The notes beneath the pieces are model-generated. The model was not told the DNA's origin. It ran no database searches and saw only the letters and a list, made by a program, of their open reading frames with translations. Below, one piece after another: positions 26,001 to 35,299 of a DNA stretch of 64,000 nucleotides (positions are counted from its first letter, which is position 1; every line of letters starts with the position of its first letter). The position numbers and the translations under genes were made by a program. Location of the stretch: assembly GCA_949128115.1 (NCBI GenBank), contig OX421961.1, positions 86,721,277-86,785,276 of the forward strand, given 5' to 3'. Source of the stretch: Anaspis maculata (lineage: Eukaryota > Arthropoda > Insecta > Coleoptera > Scraptiidae).

Positions 26001-28396
26001 GCGCCGGCGAAAATTTTGTCAAGGAAATCGTCAAAACAGGTCCATTTTTATTTTGAGGGGGACATCTAGTAGTATATTGGAAATAGAATATCTGCTGGAA
26101 TTAATTCAAACAAAAACGATTTTTTTTACCATGACTAGCTTTCAGTTCCCTCTTCAACATATCAAAAGTCCTCAACTCTAGGACTGCTACAAATTAGTAT
26201 ACAGGGTGAAAGTTTATTATTTTCTGTATTTCTTTTCTTTCTCAAAAAACTGATGACTGAAAAAAACGGTTTTAGGCTAGTTTAGTTTTTTCAATTTTTT
26301 TTCTTAGTGGAACTGATCTAGATTGAAGCCGGTTTCAGTCCTTTTGCAAGCTTATGATGTCATACTGAACATATAAAAAGGATACATCTCTGCAACCGCT
26401 GCTTCCCAATTTACAGGGTAAAAAGTCATTTTCACGTTTCAATTTTTTTCTTGGTGAAACTGGCTCACACATCAATTTTGACTGATTTTTCTGTAAACTT
26501 GAGGTTTCTAGTCAAACATATCAAAGTAATACATTTCTGCTACTGCTATATTTTTTCTTACAAATTTTAATGTTTGGGTATATTCGGGTATATTACATCA
26601 AAAATTCAAAAAATCTTGGAACGCAACCAAACATTTAAATTTGTAAATAAAAACGTAGCTGTAGCAAAAATGTATTATTTTGCTATGTTTGACTAGAAAC
26701 CCCAAATTTACAGTAAAACCAGTCGCAATTGTTGTGTGAGCCAATTTCATCAAGAAAAAAATTGAAACGTGAAAATGACTTTTCACCCTGTAAATTGAAA
26801 AGCAGCAGATGCAGAGATGTGTCCTTTTTTATATTTTCAGTATGACATTATAAGCTTGCAAAAGAACTGGAACTGGCTTCAATCGAGATCAGTTCCACTA
26901 AGAAAAAAAATTGAATATGAAAAATAGTTTTCACCCTGTAACTTGATACGCAGCAGTTGTTGGGTGGTATATTTTTAATATGTTTATTGGAAGACTATGG
27001 CCTATCAAACTAGCCTGAAACCGTTTTTCTCGATCATCAGTTTTTCAAGAAAAAAAGAAAGTGAAGAAAAATAATAAACTTTCACCCTGTATACTGATTT
27101 GTAGCAGTCCCAGAGTTGAGGACTTTTGATATGTTGAAGAAGGGACTGTAAGCTTGCCATGGTAAAAAAATCGTTTTTGTTTGAATTGATTCCAGCAAAG
27201 CACCTATTTTTTTCTATTTCCAATATTATACTATAGGACACGCATTGTCAAATTTCCATTTTCAACCCCTTCGCCCCACCCCCCTGACCAGCTACTGGTT
27301 CCTCGAGGGTCACTTTTACACACACTCCAAATTATTTGTGGAATTTTAGGTGCACTACAAGATTTTCTAGTGTTAATTTTCAATATCGGTGTACGAAACT
27401 ATGAAATTCGCGCAACCTAAACGAAACGACCTATTGACCGTTCTATCACTCGACAACAACGTAATCTAATGAGATGCACCTAGGTACTCATTTTACTTTC
27501 GAATTTCGATAAAGCTTGGAGCATTATAATAGGCAAGGAGGCATCTATGACACGTATCGCCTAATTTTTATCTTCAACCCCTTCGGACCGACCCTACTCG
27601 ACTTTAAAATTTCGAATAGCAATATCTACCTTGTGATACATCAGACTAAAAATTCTCTTTCTGTAAAAAGTAATTTCAAGTTTTCTTATTGTTTTTTCAA
27701 AAATTCTCTTGATTGGGAGGCGAAAGGGATTAAGATAAAAATTTGGCAATACGTATCTCAGATGTCCCCTTCAAAATAAAAATCGACCTGTTTTTGCTGG
27801 AAAATCTATTTTTCAAGGAATAGTTAATGGAGAGAAACTCCCCTTCAATTAACAACAAAAAAATTTCGAGGAGAGTTGGAGATGGTTTGAAATATTTTAA
27901 AATACATGTGTTTGACAGGAAGAGAATTTTATTACCTTTAATTTGATGTATGACAAAATAGGTAATGCTATTTGGAATTTGAAAGTAGGGTAGGGTGGGA
28001 GCGAAAGGGTTGGTGATGAAAATTTGACAATGTGTGTCCTAGATGTCCCCCTTAAAATAAGAATCGACCTGTTTCGGCGTTTTCTTGGAAAAAAATTGGC
28101 GGCAAGAAATCTGGGGTGGGTCTTTTTCAAAAAATCAGTCTGTATATAATATCCAAAGAACATCATTGTGTTGAACTTCGTACCTTCTATTAGATTTTGA
28201 TATATGATTTGTGAACCGCTAGGACTAAAAAGGCTAAAGACCTTAGTTAATCACACTCTATTATTTTGTAGGATCTTGCGTAGATAGAATACGAAACTGT
28301 TACCTCGCCGTGCAGGCCCGCCTCTGCCAGTATCCGTATTACACGAATCATTGTTGCGTTTCCTGCGGGAGGGCACAACACGACCTGCTAGAATAA
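13873..28396 (+). CDS. ADAMTS-like matrix protein (THSD4/ADAMTSL4 type), 5'-incomplete
   Basis: Six exons, 13873-14074, 15591-15757, 20624-20897, 21246-21637, 21694-22375 and 28272-28396, join in frame into 613 codons plus TAA. Order: end of the cysteine-rich module, ADAMTS spacer, six thrombospondin type-1 repeats, a charged linker and a C-terminal PLAC domain. There is no metalloprotease or Ig domain. This order is that of secreted ADAMTS-like proteins, closest to vertebrate THSD4/ADAMTSL6 and ADAMTSL4 and insect lonely heart, which bind fibrillin or collagen-type matrix. All introns are GT-AG; four of the five donors are GTGAGT, GTACGT or GTAAGT and intron 4 uses GTCAGT. No signal peptide or N-terminal TSR was found, so the 5' exons are unrecognised or lie outside the window. 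Family assignment is firm; the exact orthologue is inference. Confidence 0.92.
14438..14553. mobile_element. Small MITE in intron 1
   Basis: The imperfect palindrome CACTAGAACCGAGCTAGTTC ... TGGTTTGGTTCTAGTG has a 10-base perfect terminal inverted repeat, CACTAGAACC. There is no ORF. A G-homopolymer at about 14180-14197 lies just upstream. Confidence 0.55.
14625..15140. repeat. Fold-back repeat in intron 1
   Basis: 'aatatcccgaaac', 'ttgatcatattt' and 'aaagagttattgattttttg' at 14648-14720 are mirrored at 15045-15115. The arms are diverged, with a non-palindromic centre. Confidence 0.6.
15591..15757 (+). CDS. ADAMTS-like gene exon: spacer
   Basis: The acceptor TTTTATAG joins G|CC to give ALRNANGSFIVNGDW, then DGAGTRFTYVK and ISSPGPLANAVDIL. 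This is the characteristic spacer core (LALR..xG.F..NG.W...G...AGT.F.Y...PGP). The donor GTACGT is in phase 0. Confidence 0.92.
15758..20623 (+). other. Intron 2 of ADAMTS-like gene, repeat content
   Basis: This 4.9-kb intron holds a diverged inverted-repeat pair (about 16320-16500 and 18500-18735, both around poly-A/T and 'aaaatgactacc'), a (GTCT/GTCC)-rich patch at 17014-17095, a 119-codon minus-strand ORF (17358-17717) of no recognised family, and the dispersed repeat at 19906-20120. No conserved exon was seen. Confidence 0.6.
19906..20120. repeat. Dispersed repeat, second copy of 1-225
   Basis: Direct-orientation match to the start of the window. A more degenerate GTTGGCGG-containing relative lies just upstream at about 19740-19810. 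Confidence 0.7.
20624..20897 (+). CDS. ADAMTS-like gene exon: spacer end, basic linker, TSR1 start
   Basis: VVNYQANPGIKYGYALP closes the spacer. About 50 Pro/Arg-rich residues follow, ending in RRTRLRRRF, which resembles a furin-type site. The exon ends with FAWKISGVSACSKSCGGG, the start of the first TSR (W...CS.SCGGG). It ends in phase 1 at GGGG|GTACGT. Confidence 0.92.
21246..21637 (+). CDS. ADAMTS-like gene exon: TSR1-TSR2 and TSR3 start
   Basis: It follows TTTTAAG and restores GGG in CGGGLQATVVTC. It completes TSR1 (ending CNVKDC) and encodes TSR2 (WQGYWTSCSVTCGSGTQ ... RPCSQESC). It then starts TSR3 with EWSVGAWST. The donor GTCAGT at 21638 is weak but in phase and leaves a 56-bp intron. 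Confidence 0.92.
21694..22375 (+). CDS. ADAMTS-like gene exon: TSR3-TSR6 and linker
   Basis: It starts CSVSCGTGVRSRSVVC directly after a pyrimidine tract and TTTTTTGCAG. TSR4 is WLLTEWSHCSEACGTG, TSR5 WFTGPWSTCSDSCSG and TSR6 WFFGEWGACEGQCPAG. A Lys/Glu/Asp-rich linker ends in DEPDD before donor GTAAGT (22376). Read-through would stop eight codons later, giving a product without PLAC. Codon use is richer in G/C than the flanks. Confidence 0.93.
22509..22893. mobile_element. hAT-type MITE with TACCCG motifs
   Basis: Ends CAGTGATGTAAAATACCCGG and (complement) CAGTGATGTGAGTCGGGTAT are flanked by a perfect 8-bp duplication, GGCATAAG (22501-22508 and 22894-22901). AAATACCCG/CGGGTATTT recurs many times near both ends. 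No ORF is present. The CAGTGATG terminus and 8-bp duplication place it in hAT. Confidence 0.9.
23181..24699. mobile_element. 1519-bp palindromic element, GGCCAGGCGGTA ends
   Basis: Arms of roughly 690 bp (23181-23870 and 23985-24699) mirror each other through an inverted centre. The ends GGCCAGGCGGTA and its complement are bounded by TA. The second copy at 36971-39327 carries an extra insertion. Mirrored ORFs over 'ttgtgcgggtcagataaatc' are not genes, as they match on both arms. Confidence 0.85.
25087..25202. repeat. Small inverted repeat
   Basis: CCGAGGGGTAAACCAC pairs with the inverse of GTGGTGTACCCCTCGG. Between them lie several GATTTCCA direct repeats. From 25203 to 25964 nothing else is recognisable. 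Confidence 0.55.
25965..28142. mobile_element. Large palindromic element with nested palindrome
   Basis: Outer ends (CAGGTTATTTTTTGAAAA and, complemented, CAGACTGATTTTTTGAAAA) are bounded by TATA. 'gggggacatctag' appears in both arms. Its interior holds a palindrome centred near 26600 whose CAGGGTG ends are at 26202 and 27089, and whose symmetry continues outward past those ends to about 26050 and 27240. 27480-27800 and 27950-28060 resemble parts of 58146-59225. Confidence 0.65.
28272..28396 (+). CDS. ADAMTS-like gene terminal exon: PLAC domain
   Basis: It follows ATTTTGTAG and restores Arg. The domain CVDRIRNCYLAVQARLC, then YPYYTNHCCVSC, shows six cysteines in PLAC spacing, and the protein ends 8 residues later at TAA (28394-28396). 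PLAC is a C-terminal module of ADAMTS-like proteins, papilin and some subtilisin-like convertases. AATAAA overlaps the stop codon and another lies at 29066-29071. Confidence 0.93.
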
Positions 28397-29105
28397 ATCT
28401 GTGATTGGAAAGATATGCGTAGTCAAACAAAGTACTGACCTAACACAATAATTCATACTGAGACTATTGGTTAATAATATTAATAGAAAAATTGATGCAT
28501 GAGTGAAAGTAAAATAACGGATATGTATGTGCGTGTGTGTATGTCTACCAATTTCCTCAAAAACCGTGCATGTGTAGATTCACACTATATGCTACTTTTG
28601 TAATTATATTAAATAATTGTTCTCTCCTATTTATTTTATGTTTCTTAGTCATAAGCTTTGAATTCTGAACTTGTGTACATTCGTATTTTTTATGTGTACA
28701 TAGTTCCAGTGGCATCAAATCTATCCATCGTTTCGACCATCATTCTTCCATCACTGATAGAATACTCTTATAATTTTTAAAGTTGAATAGTAGATGTCTG
28801 TGATTGTTTCTTTACTAAATAAGTATAATAACTTTTAGCTCGTAAAGAAGAGTGCGTGATTACTTATTATTTGTATTTCGCTTCCAGAGCACTGCCAAAT
28901 TTCGAAAATATTATATATAGCGCCATAGAAGCGCGCGACTGCGCACTTGCCAAATTGTCTATCATTATTGTAAATCGTAGTTTGACTTTATTTGAACATT
29001 GATTATGTTAAGGTCAATTTCATCGTAAGTATTACAGTTTAGTTTTTAATGTATTTATAAGACTAAATAAAATCACTAGGTACGAATTTCACAGAATCTT
29101 GAATA
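28397..29105. other. Convergent 3' ends
   Basis: 709 bp separate the stop codons of the + strand ADAMTS-like gene and the - strand b561 gene. A + AATAAA lies at 29066-29071. A - strand AATAAA (TTTATT on +) lies at 28987-28992. Used together, these signals would make the two 3' UTRs overlap by about 80 bp or more. Confidence 0.55.
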
Positions 29106-30715
29106 TCACCAAAATATAGTTTTGATCTGATCACATAATGAAACGAGAGCCGTGCTTAAAATCCATGCAGTTCCCAAAATGGTTGCAATCAGGGCAGCCA
29201 TTCGTGTTTCCTCACTTGTAAAATATTGAAACCAAGGTGTGTAATATGCAAAACAAAGGCTGATTATACCTATGAGAAATCCTATAATTCCAACAAAATT
29301 ATGAGTGAATTTTATAGTTATTGGCCGAGCGTAGCTTCTCAAGGACTGGGAGTAATTGGCGCCGATTCCAAAAATTATCGAAAGTAACACCACTATCATA
29401 GAAATGAGTCCTGGAAAATTAAAAATTCTGTAAGGTAAGTGAATACATACAGATACCTAGTCTGAATTGTACAAGCTTACCAGTTATTCCGTGAGCTGTG
29501 TTGAAGTGTGTCCCAGCTTTAGTAAAATAAATTATGTCAATGGTTCCTGCCGTATATATCACACTACCAAAGATAATAAGGCCACCATGAATCCAGGATT
29601 TTTGATTTCTGGTCAGTTGACGACTCCAGAGCTCATCTCCAGCGAATAGCAAAAGTGCTTCCGACATCAAAGGCAAAATCTAAAAAAAAAGAATCAAACA
29701 CTAACTTGGCTACAGGAAAAGCGAGGAGAAAAAAATTTCATGAGAATCTGAAATCTATAGTAGTTATATCAATAGTTTTTCAATTGAGAATTTTAAAAAT
29801 ATATAATTAGTTATAATACGATTTCTCATTCAACGAAGCGCCGCGCCGTATTCAGCAATGAGCTATAAAAGCTTCTATCCCATAGAACCTCGGGGACAAC
29901 ACACAATATCCATGGATGTAGTGGTTCAAACCCACGCAGAGGCAGCTCGAATGGCTTGGCTTGCCATCACCTAAGCAACTAAGCCACCACCGCCGCTCCT
30001 GAATATGAGACTCGTTCGTGATACATTATTCTAGTCTTCAAAACTGCAGTAATGAATTTTTTCTAGAACCTACCATTTTTGTGGCGTTTCACGTAAAAGA
30101 CTTTGGTGCAGTCTCATTTCACAGCGCGCCTGGGGGCACTGAGCTTTGATCGGATTTGGCCAGCGAAACAATGAAAACGACGTCACCGTTAACTCTATCA
30201 TGAGGTCTACAGTCGTGGTATAGAATTGAAATTTCAAACCTAAATACAAAAAACATCACGCTAATAGTTATCTGTCGTTCAGCTTTTTCCGATAGGGCAA
30301 GTGGAACTGAATTGGTATTGATTGAAACTTGTCACCACTTACTTCTTGCTTTCTCATCGAACTCAAATTTTTAAGACACGGTTGATATTGTGAAACTTTA
30401 TAAAATGCAGAAAACCGCATCTCAATATCATTTGAAATGTGCAATACGATGGCTCGCAAGCTGCACCATGTTGGCGTGTTTTTCGGCTGGGGTTTACGGA
30501 AGCTTACGTTTCCTGGATACATCCCAAATGAATCCCATCTCACTTACCCCTAAAGTGCATAAAAGAACGTGCCAAGTGAACCAGTAATGATAGTTAACAA
30601 TCGGGATCCAACAACAATAAATGACCACTCCGGCAAGAAGGTTTCGCACTAAAAGATTCAAAATGAAACGAACAATATTTTTTGGTAATGAGCCATATTC
30701 CGTTATTATTGCCAT
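29106..30715 (-). CDS. Cyb561d2-like: Cytochrome b561-domain protein, copy A (CYB561D2 type)
   Basis: Exons 30548-30715, 29481-29679 and 29106-29410 give 223 residues. Human CYB561D2 is 222 by recall. These six-helix membrane proteins move electrons from ascorbate across a membrane through two haem b groups. The four ligand histidines are at 49 (FTWHV), 87 (SWIHGG), 119 (TAHGITG) and 159 (KFTHNFVG), one in each of the four central helices. Splice sites are GTAAGT/TTTTTAG (phase 0) and GTAAGC/TTTCCAG (phase 1). The start is the ATG at 30713-30715; an upstream in-frame TTG is not needed. It is the most diverged of three tandem copies. Intron 1 (868 bp) contains a SINE. Confidence 0.9.
29898..29995 (-). 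mobile_element. tRNA-derived SINE head
   Basis: Read on the minus strand, TGGCTTAGTTGCTTAGG resembles the polymerase III A box and GGGTTTGAACCAC the B box, about 40 bases downstream. No cloverleaf is evident, so this is a SINE head rather than a tRNA gene. It lies inside intron 1 of b561 copy A. Confidence 0.5.
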
Positions 30716-32011
30716 TTGACAAAAAAAAATCAAGACACCTCAAACGTGATACCACACTCTCTTGATTCAACCATTGACTGATTGATTTGCACTTATGCGA
30801 TTCAATACCGAGTAGGTAAAAACATTAAAATAACAACAGTTCAAGGCGATACAGAAAATCGGTGCATAGTAGTGGTATTTTTAGAATTATTTATCTAAGT
30901 ACCTACCACCAGTTTTTCCCCATACAAAGTTGTAATATAATCACTGCGCGCGCATTTCATTAAATTTTGATAATGTATGCTCATTCTAATTTGCGGTACA
31001 AAAAAAAACAACAAATAGGCTAGTTCGGTAGAACTTGCCCACTTAGTTTCCAGTTTCCAAGAATCTTCATAATTTCTTCTCGGCAGGTATTTGCGATTTA
31101 TTTATGAAAACACATTACGTCGACATTAGATCTATTGTCCTTCAGGCTGATAAGTGATCATTCATAGCAAATCAGTAACAACGGGAATTACCTACCTACC
31201 ACTGGATTTTTGTTCAGTGCCTATTTCGAATGTGTACTCTGTAATTCACCGCATATCGACGTGCCGTATAATAATTAGGTTTCAAAATTTCCGAGAATTT
31301 ATTTTTTGGAAAAATTTACGATTTTTTTTTTAATCGGTGTAAAGTAGTTTTCTCAGCAATTTCAGTCATTTTCATTTTTTTCTTGGTATTTGAAATTTTA
31401 TGGAAAGTGTTCGGATATTTAATTACCCAAAGGAATTATGTTTATTTTGTTTGAAGAATCAAGACATGATGATGAAATTATACAAACTTGATTGAGAACT
31501 TTCTGCATATGTGTGTCCAATTTCAACTCTATATCTTCAATTTAGAGCTTGGGCAGACAAGCCCAGACCCAACGTGCCACCTGAGGACTTCCGATCAAAA
31601 TTATCCACCCAAAGTCCAATCAGGTCACCCCAGGCTGAATTTATGCTTTCGTACCTGATTTCGATTTGATCCGATCAACAATTCGGTAGTTATCATGGCA
31701 GAACCGTTTAATTTGCGCGATTGCATATTGAGTATGTTGTGGAGCGACACAAAACTTTCCCGGCGGTATCCAGAGACGTCAGTAATGATTTTGATCGAAG
31801 TGTCCATTTGGGAGGAGGAGGATTCGATTTGGAAATTGATGAAATTTTTTTTATTGAGCTAGGCGTTGAGCAAGCATCCTGCATCCATTGTCGGGCCTAC
31901 AGAACAAGTAACAGGATAGGTTAGTTTTCCAAGGTGATGAAATGATTCAAAAGGTAGAACCGAGGGTATAGAACTAGGTAGCTAACTTAGGACACGAAAG
32001 ATAGATTTCAA
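30716..32011. other. Upstream of b561 copy A; dispersed repeat
   Basis: No clear TATA box was found for copy A. 31440-31760 is a direct-orientation relative of 35030-35240 (shared 'ctatatcttcaatttagagctt' context and 'cagacaagcc'). No ORF of note. Confidence 0.5.
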
Positions 32012-32493
32012 CCTCGGAAAAAATATGGACGTCCTGAAAATTTGATATTTTGTTCAGAATTGAGTGCTCTACAACATATCCAAAATCGCCAAAAATCGCA
32101 CCCGGGGGTTTTGAGTTATTGGAGGGGGGGTAAAAAATTGCAGCTAAAAATGGAGGGGATGGAACCCGTCAATCCATTGGATGCAAATACATTATTGGCG
32201 AAAATCAGCGGCCACCAGAAGGCGCTGAACGCAGTCAAACATGGTGGCCCAAGGGGCCTTGACAAATAGGTACCCAACGCACAGTACAGCGCAGTAGCGC
32301 AGGAGCACTCGACAGTTGACAGTACCTACTCCAAATAACAAGATATTGACAGTTTTGACAGTTGAAAAATAATTTTTTCGTCTTCCTTGTTTTCCACATC
32401 GTCGTGAATGTGAGCGAGTGAGTGTTGTAGCAATGGTTGTAGTTTGACTTGAATTACTGCGTTAGTATTATACGCCGATGGACACAATGCACA

Positions 32494-32687
32494 ATGCAGC
32501 AGCAAAAGCCGATACGTAAGTTGGTGAAATGCTGGCCGAAAAAAGCAATCTCATAATGCTCATTTACATTATAGGTGTTGAGTTGTGTGAGCCCCTTGCA
32601 CACAAGGTGGAAATACTAAGCCCCCACAAGACAAGGCATAGGTACAACAGGACGCATCACGAAAATAAGCCAACAATTATCGTTTAG
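32494..32687 (+). CDS. Candidate 44-residue spliced mini-gene inside TIR element
   Basis: Exon 32494-32515 (MQQQKPI + C), a 59-bp intron with GTAAGT and TTTACATTATAG, and exon 32575-32687 join in frame into 44 residues ending ENKPTIIV-TAG. The product is basic and His-rich (KTRHRYNRTHHENKP). AATAAA at 32788-32793 follows. Two upstream ATGs (32478, 32487) are in another frame. An alternative splice from 32515 to a downstream acceptor at 32948 also stays open to TAA at 33051 (VSSLDTAGVDPQALRLLSLA...). I do not recognise the protein. It looks like a fragment of a host gene captured with an intron, but chance is possible. Confidence 0.3.
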
Positions 32688-33126
32688 GCCAGAAAGATGA
32701 ACATTCTTTTGGAGTAATCGTACGACTCATACATTGACTGTAAAGTAAAATTTCAGTAGCTAATAAGCATTTACCGCTGTCTAGAACAATAAAAATCATA
32801 GTTTATCAATAATAATTGAGTATTCTTCAATCATAAGTTTAATCATAGCTCATCGGTTGATGTTAGTGTTTCTACAATGGAAAATATTTTCATATCGAAG
32901 GTTCTAAATCTGAACTGATGAGGCGAGTGACGGATTCTGATTTGCAGGCCAGGTATCTTCTCTCGATACCGCTGGCGTTGATCCCCAGGCTCTCCGGCTG
33001 CTCTCACTGGCTTATCGGAGATGGCTTCACGAGTTTACAACAATGTTCTAACAACCGGTCCACAGAACCTGACCTCCAAATGGTTTTGAATTATCCATTT
33101 ATGAGACATAACAAAGCACAAGAGTC

Positions 33127-33273
33127 TCAGTCGCAGTGAGCCCCAGTCACCCCACACACGATTAAATGACCTGCCTCAATCACTTCTTCGCCTTCGCACT
33201 TTGTCGAGAGGGGGCTGATTTGGTCACCAACATGACCATAAATATTGGGCAAATGAATCTGTATTATTGGCAT
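33127..33273 (-). CDS. Coding-like exon or fragment, minus strand
   Basis: After ATTTTTGTTTCAG, AAA ATG opens MPIIQIHLPNIYGH, then GEEVIEAGHLIVCGV, and stops after 48 residues. Residue composition and codon use look protein-like, but no family is recognised. A donor-like GTGACT follows LIVCG, so it may be an internal exon fragment. It lies in the same TIR element as the + strand candidate and points away from the right-hand terminal repeat. Confidence 0.25.
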   Translation of the reverse strand: MPIIQIHLPNIYGHVGDQISPLSTKCEGEEVIEAGHLIVCGVTGAHCD

Positions 33274-35299
33274 TTTCTGAAACAAAAATAAGTTAAGAGA
33301 TACTGCAACGAAATTCCATTCCCAACGAACCCCCAGCTCTTGGCCCACTGCACAGGCCCACTGTTACGCTTTCACTGACAGCTTGACAGCTATCACTGTT
33401 GACAGCTGTTGTGATGTAAATACGCACTATCCTCCTAGATACGCACTGCGTTTACTACCTATTTGTCAAGGCCCCTTGGGCCACCATGTTTTATTGCGTA
33501 CAGTGCCACCACGCGGAAAAGATTTTCGCCAATAGTTCGTCTTATCATATCCCGTTGATACCATTTTGGCACAAAAAGTGTCCATCATTGTTGAAGAGGA
33601 GTAGTGGGGGGGGGGGGGGCGAAACTCTGCTAGGTGGTCCATTTTGTTTTTCTGGCCATGTAGAACCGATCACAACAAGTTTGGTATCTTTTCCGACTAA
33701 ATTCAATCTCCTGAACTCGTATCCGATGTCTAAATTTGGATGAAAACGAGTTTGAACAAGTTAACTTGAGAAAACTTGTTTTTTCTTTGACAATTTTGAC
33801 GAATTTTTTTTTAATGTTGGAGGTGTTCATTTTTAGAAATTTTCCAGGGACCATTGAATTGAAGTGCATTCTCCATAAAAATCATCCACTCGATGTATAA
33901 TTTTGTTTATCGAGTTCAAAAAATCAATTTGAACTTGAGCCGGCGCGGCGCGGCGCGTCGTCTACTACTGACCAGAACACTACAGCATGCACCTTTAAAT
34001 GAAAACACATCAAACAATTGGAGAAATAACAGCTTATTTTTGAAAATTGAAGGATCTGTGGAGAATTGAATTCACTATAACATAAACAAAATCGCCATGA
34101 ATCGCACTGCAGGGTTTTGAGTTATTTGAGGGGAGAGGTAACAGTTCATAGAGTATGAATCTTTTCAAAGTGTTATCCTCCTCATCGAATTACTCAAAAT
34201 CCTGCATTGCGATTCATGGCGATTTTGTTTGTGTTATAGGGAATTCAATTCTCCACAGATCCTCCAATTTTCAAAGATGAGCTGTTTTTCCTCCAATAGT
34301 TTGAGGTGTTTTCATATAAAGCTGCATGCTGTAGTGTTCTGGTCAGTAGTAGACGACGCGCCGCGCCGGCTCAAGTTCAAATCGATTTGTTAAACTCGAG
34401 AAACAAAATTATACATAGAGTGGATGATTTTTGTGGAGAATACACTTCATTTTAATGGTCCCTGAAAATTTTCTGAAAACGAACATCTCCAACAGTGAAA
34501 AAAAAATTCGTCAAAATTGTCAAAGAAAAAACAAGTTTTCTCAAGTTAACTTGTTCAAACTTGTTTTCATCCAAATTTACACATCGGATACGAGTTCAGG
34601 GGATTGAATTTAGTCGGAAAAGATACCAAACTTGTCGTGATCGGTTCTACACGACCAGAAAAACAAAATGGACCACCTAGCAGAGCTTCGCCCCCCCACT
34701 ACTCCCCTTCAACAATGATTGACACTTTTTGTGCCAAAATGGTATCAATGGGATATGATACGTCGAACTATAATGTATCCGCATCCAATGGATTGACGGG
34801 TTCCATCCCCTCCATGTTTACCTGCAATTTTTTACCCCCCCTCCAATAACTCAAAACCCCCGGGTGCGATTTTTGGCGATTTTGGATATGTTGTAGAGCA
34901 CTCAATTCTGAACAGAATATCAAATTTTGATGACGTCCATATTTATTCCGAGGTTTTGCCGATTTTTTTACTATTTTTCCTGTACTAACTGTTATGATAT
35001 CTCAGGAATGCAATGCTAGTTCCTTGTTGAAATTTTTGTTTCTGCTTTGGAGATGATGATGAAAAATCACAAACTTGAGAACTTTTACTGCATCTGTGTG
35101 TCAAATTACAACCCTATATCTTCAATTTAGAGCTTGATAGCAGACAAGCCGAGCAACGGCATTCTGCAACCATGCGTTGTTGGCAGAACAGTTCAATCTG
35201 CACGATCACATATCGAATTATTGTGAAATCAAAGGAAAAATCGACCATGTCGAGCGACCATCCAGAAAAACTAACTTTCATACACATCTCACAATAAAG

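Larger units (their letters stand above)
22376..28271 (+). other. Intron 5 of ADAMTS-like gene, transposon-filled
   Basis: This 5.9-kb intron contains the hAT MITE 22509-22893, the large palindrome 23181-24699, a small inverted repeat at 25087-25202 and the nested palindrome 25965-28142. Little unique sequence remains, so intron size here is mostly insertional. Confidence 0.75.
32195..33532. mobile_element. 1.34-kb TIR element with unique exon-like core
   Basis: Ends are TTGGCGAAAATC and its complement. Terminal repeats of about 80 bp (32195-32272 and 33452-33532) share AACATGGTGGCCC and CCTTGACAAATAGGTA. TA (or AT) is duplicated at both ends. Comparison with the intact right arm near 34765 shows a clean insertion. 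The core is not palindromic. It holds TTGACAG/TGACAG clusters next to both terminal repeats, an intron-bearing mini-gene on + and a coding-like exon on -. Confidence 0.75.
32012..34954. repeat. Large palindrome split by a TIR element
   Basis: The sequence around 32012-32194 mirrors 34770-34954, and 33534-34145 mirrors 34165-34765; the centre is near 34155. Mirrored landmarks are 'gcacccgggggttttgagtt', 'ggcacaaaaagtgtc' and 'cgcgccgcgccgg'-type sequence. The left arm is interrupted by the unique segment 32195-33532, which has no partner on the right arm. Confidence 0.8.

Noticed and set aside
29898..29995. Functional tRNA gene
   Set aside because: A- and B-box-like motifs are present, but no acceptor stem or cloverleaf can be drawn. 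A SINE head fits better.
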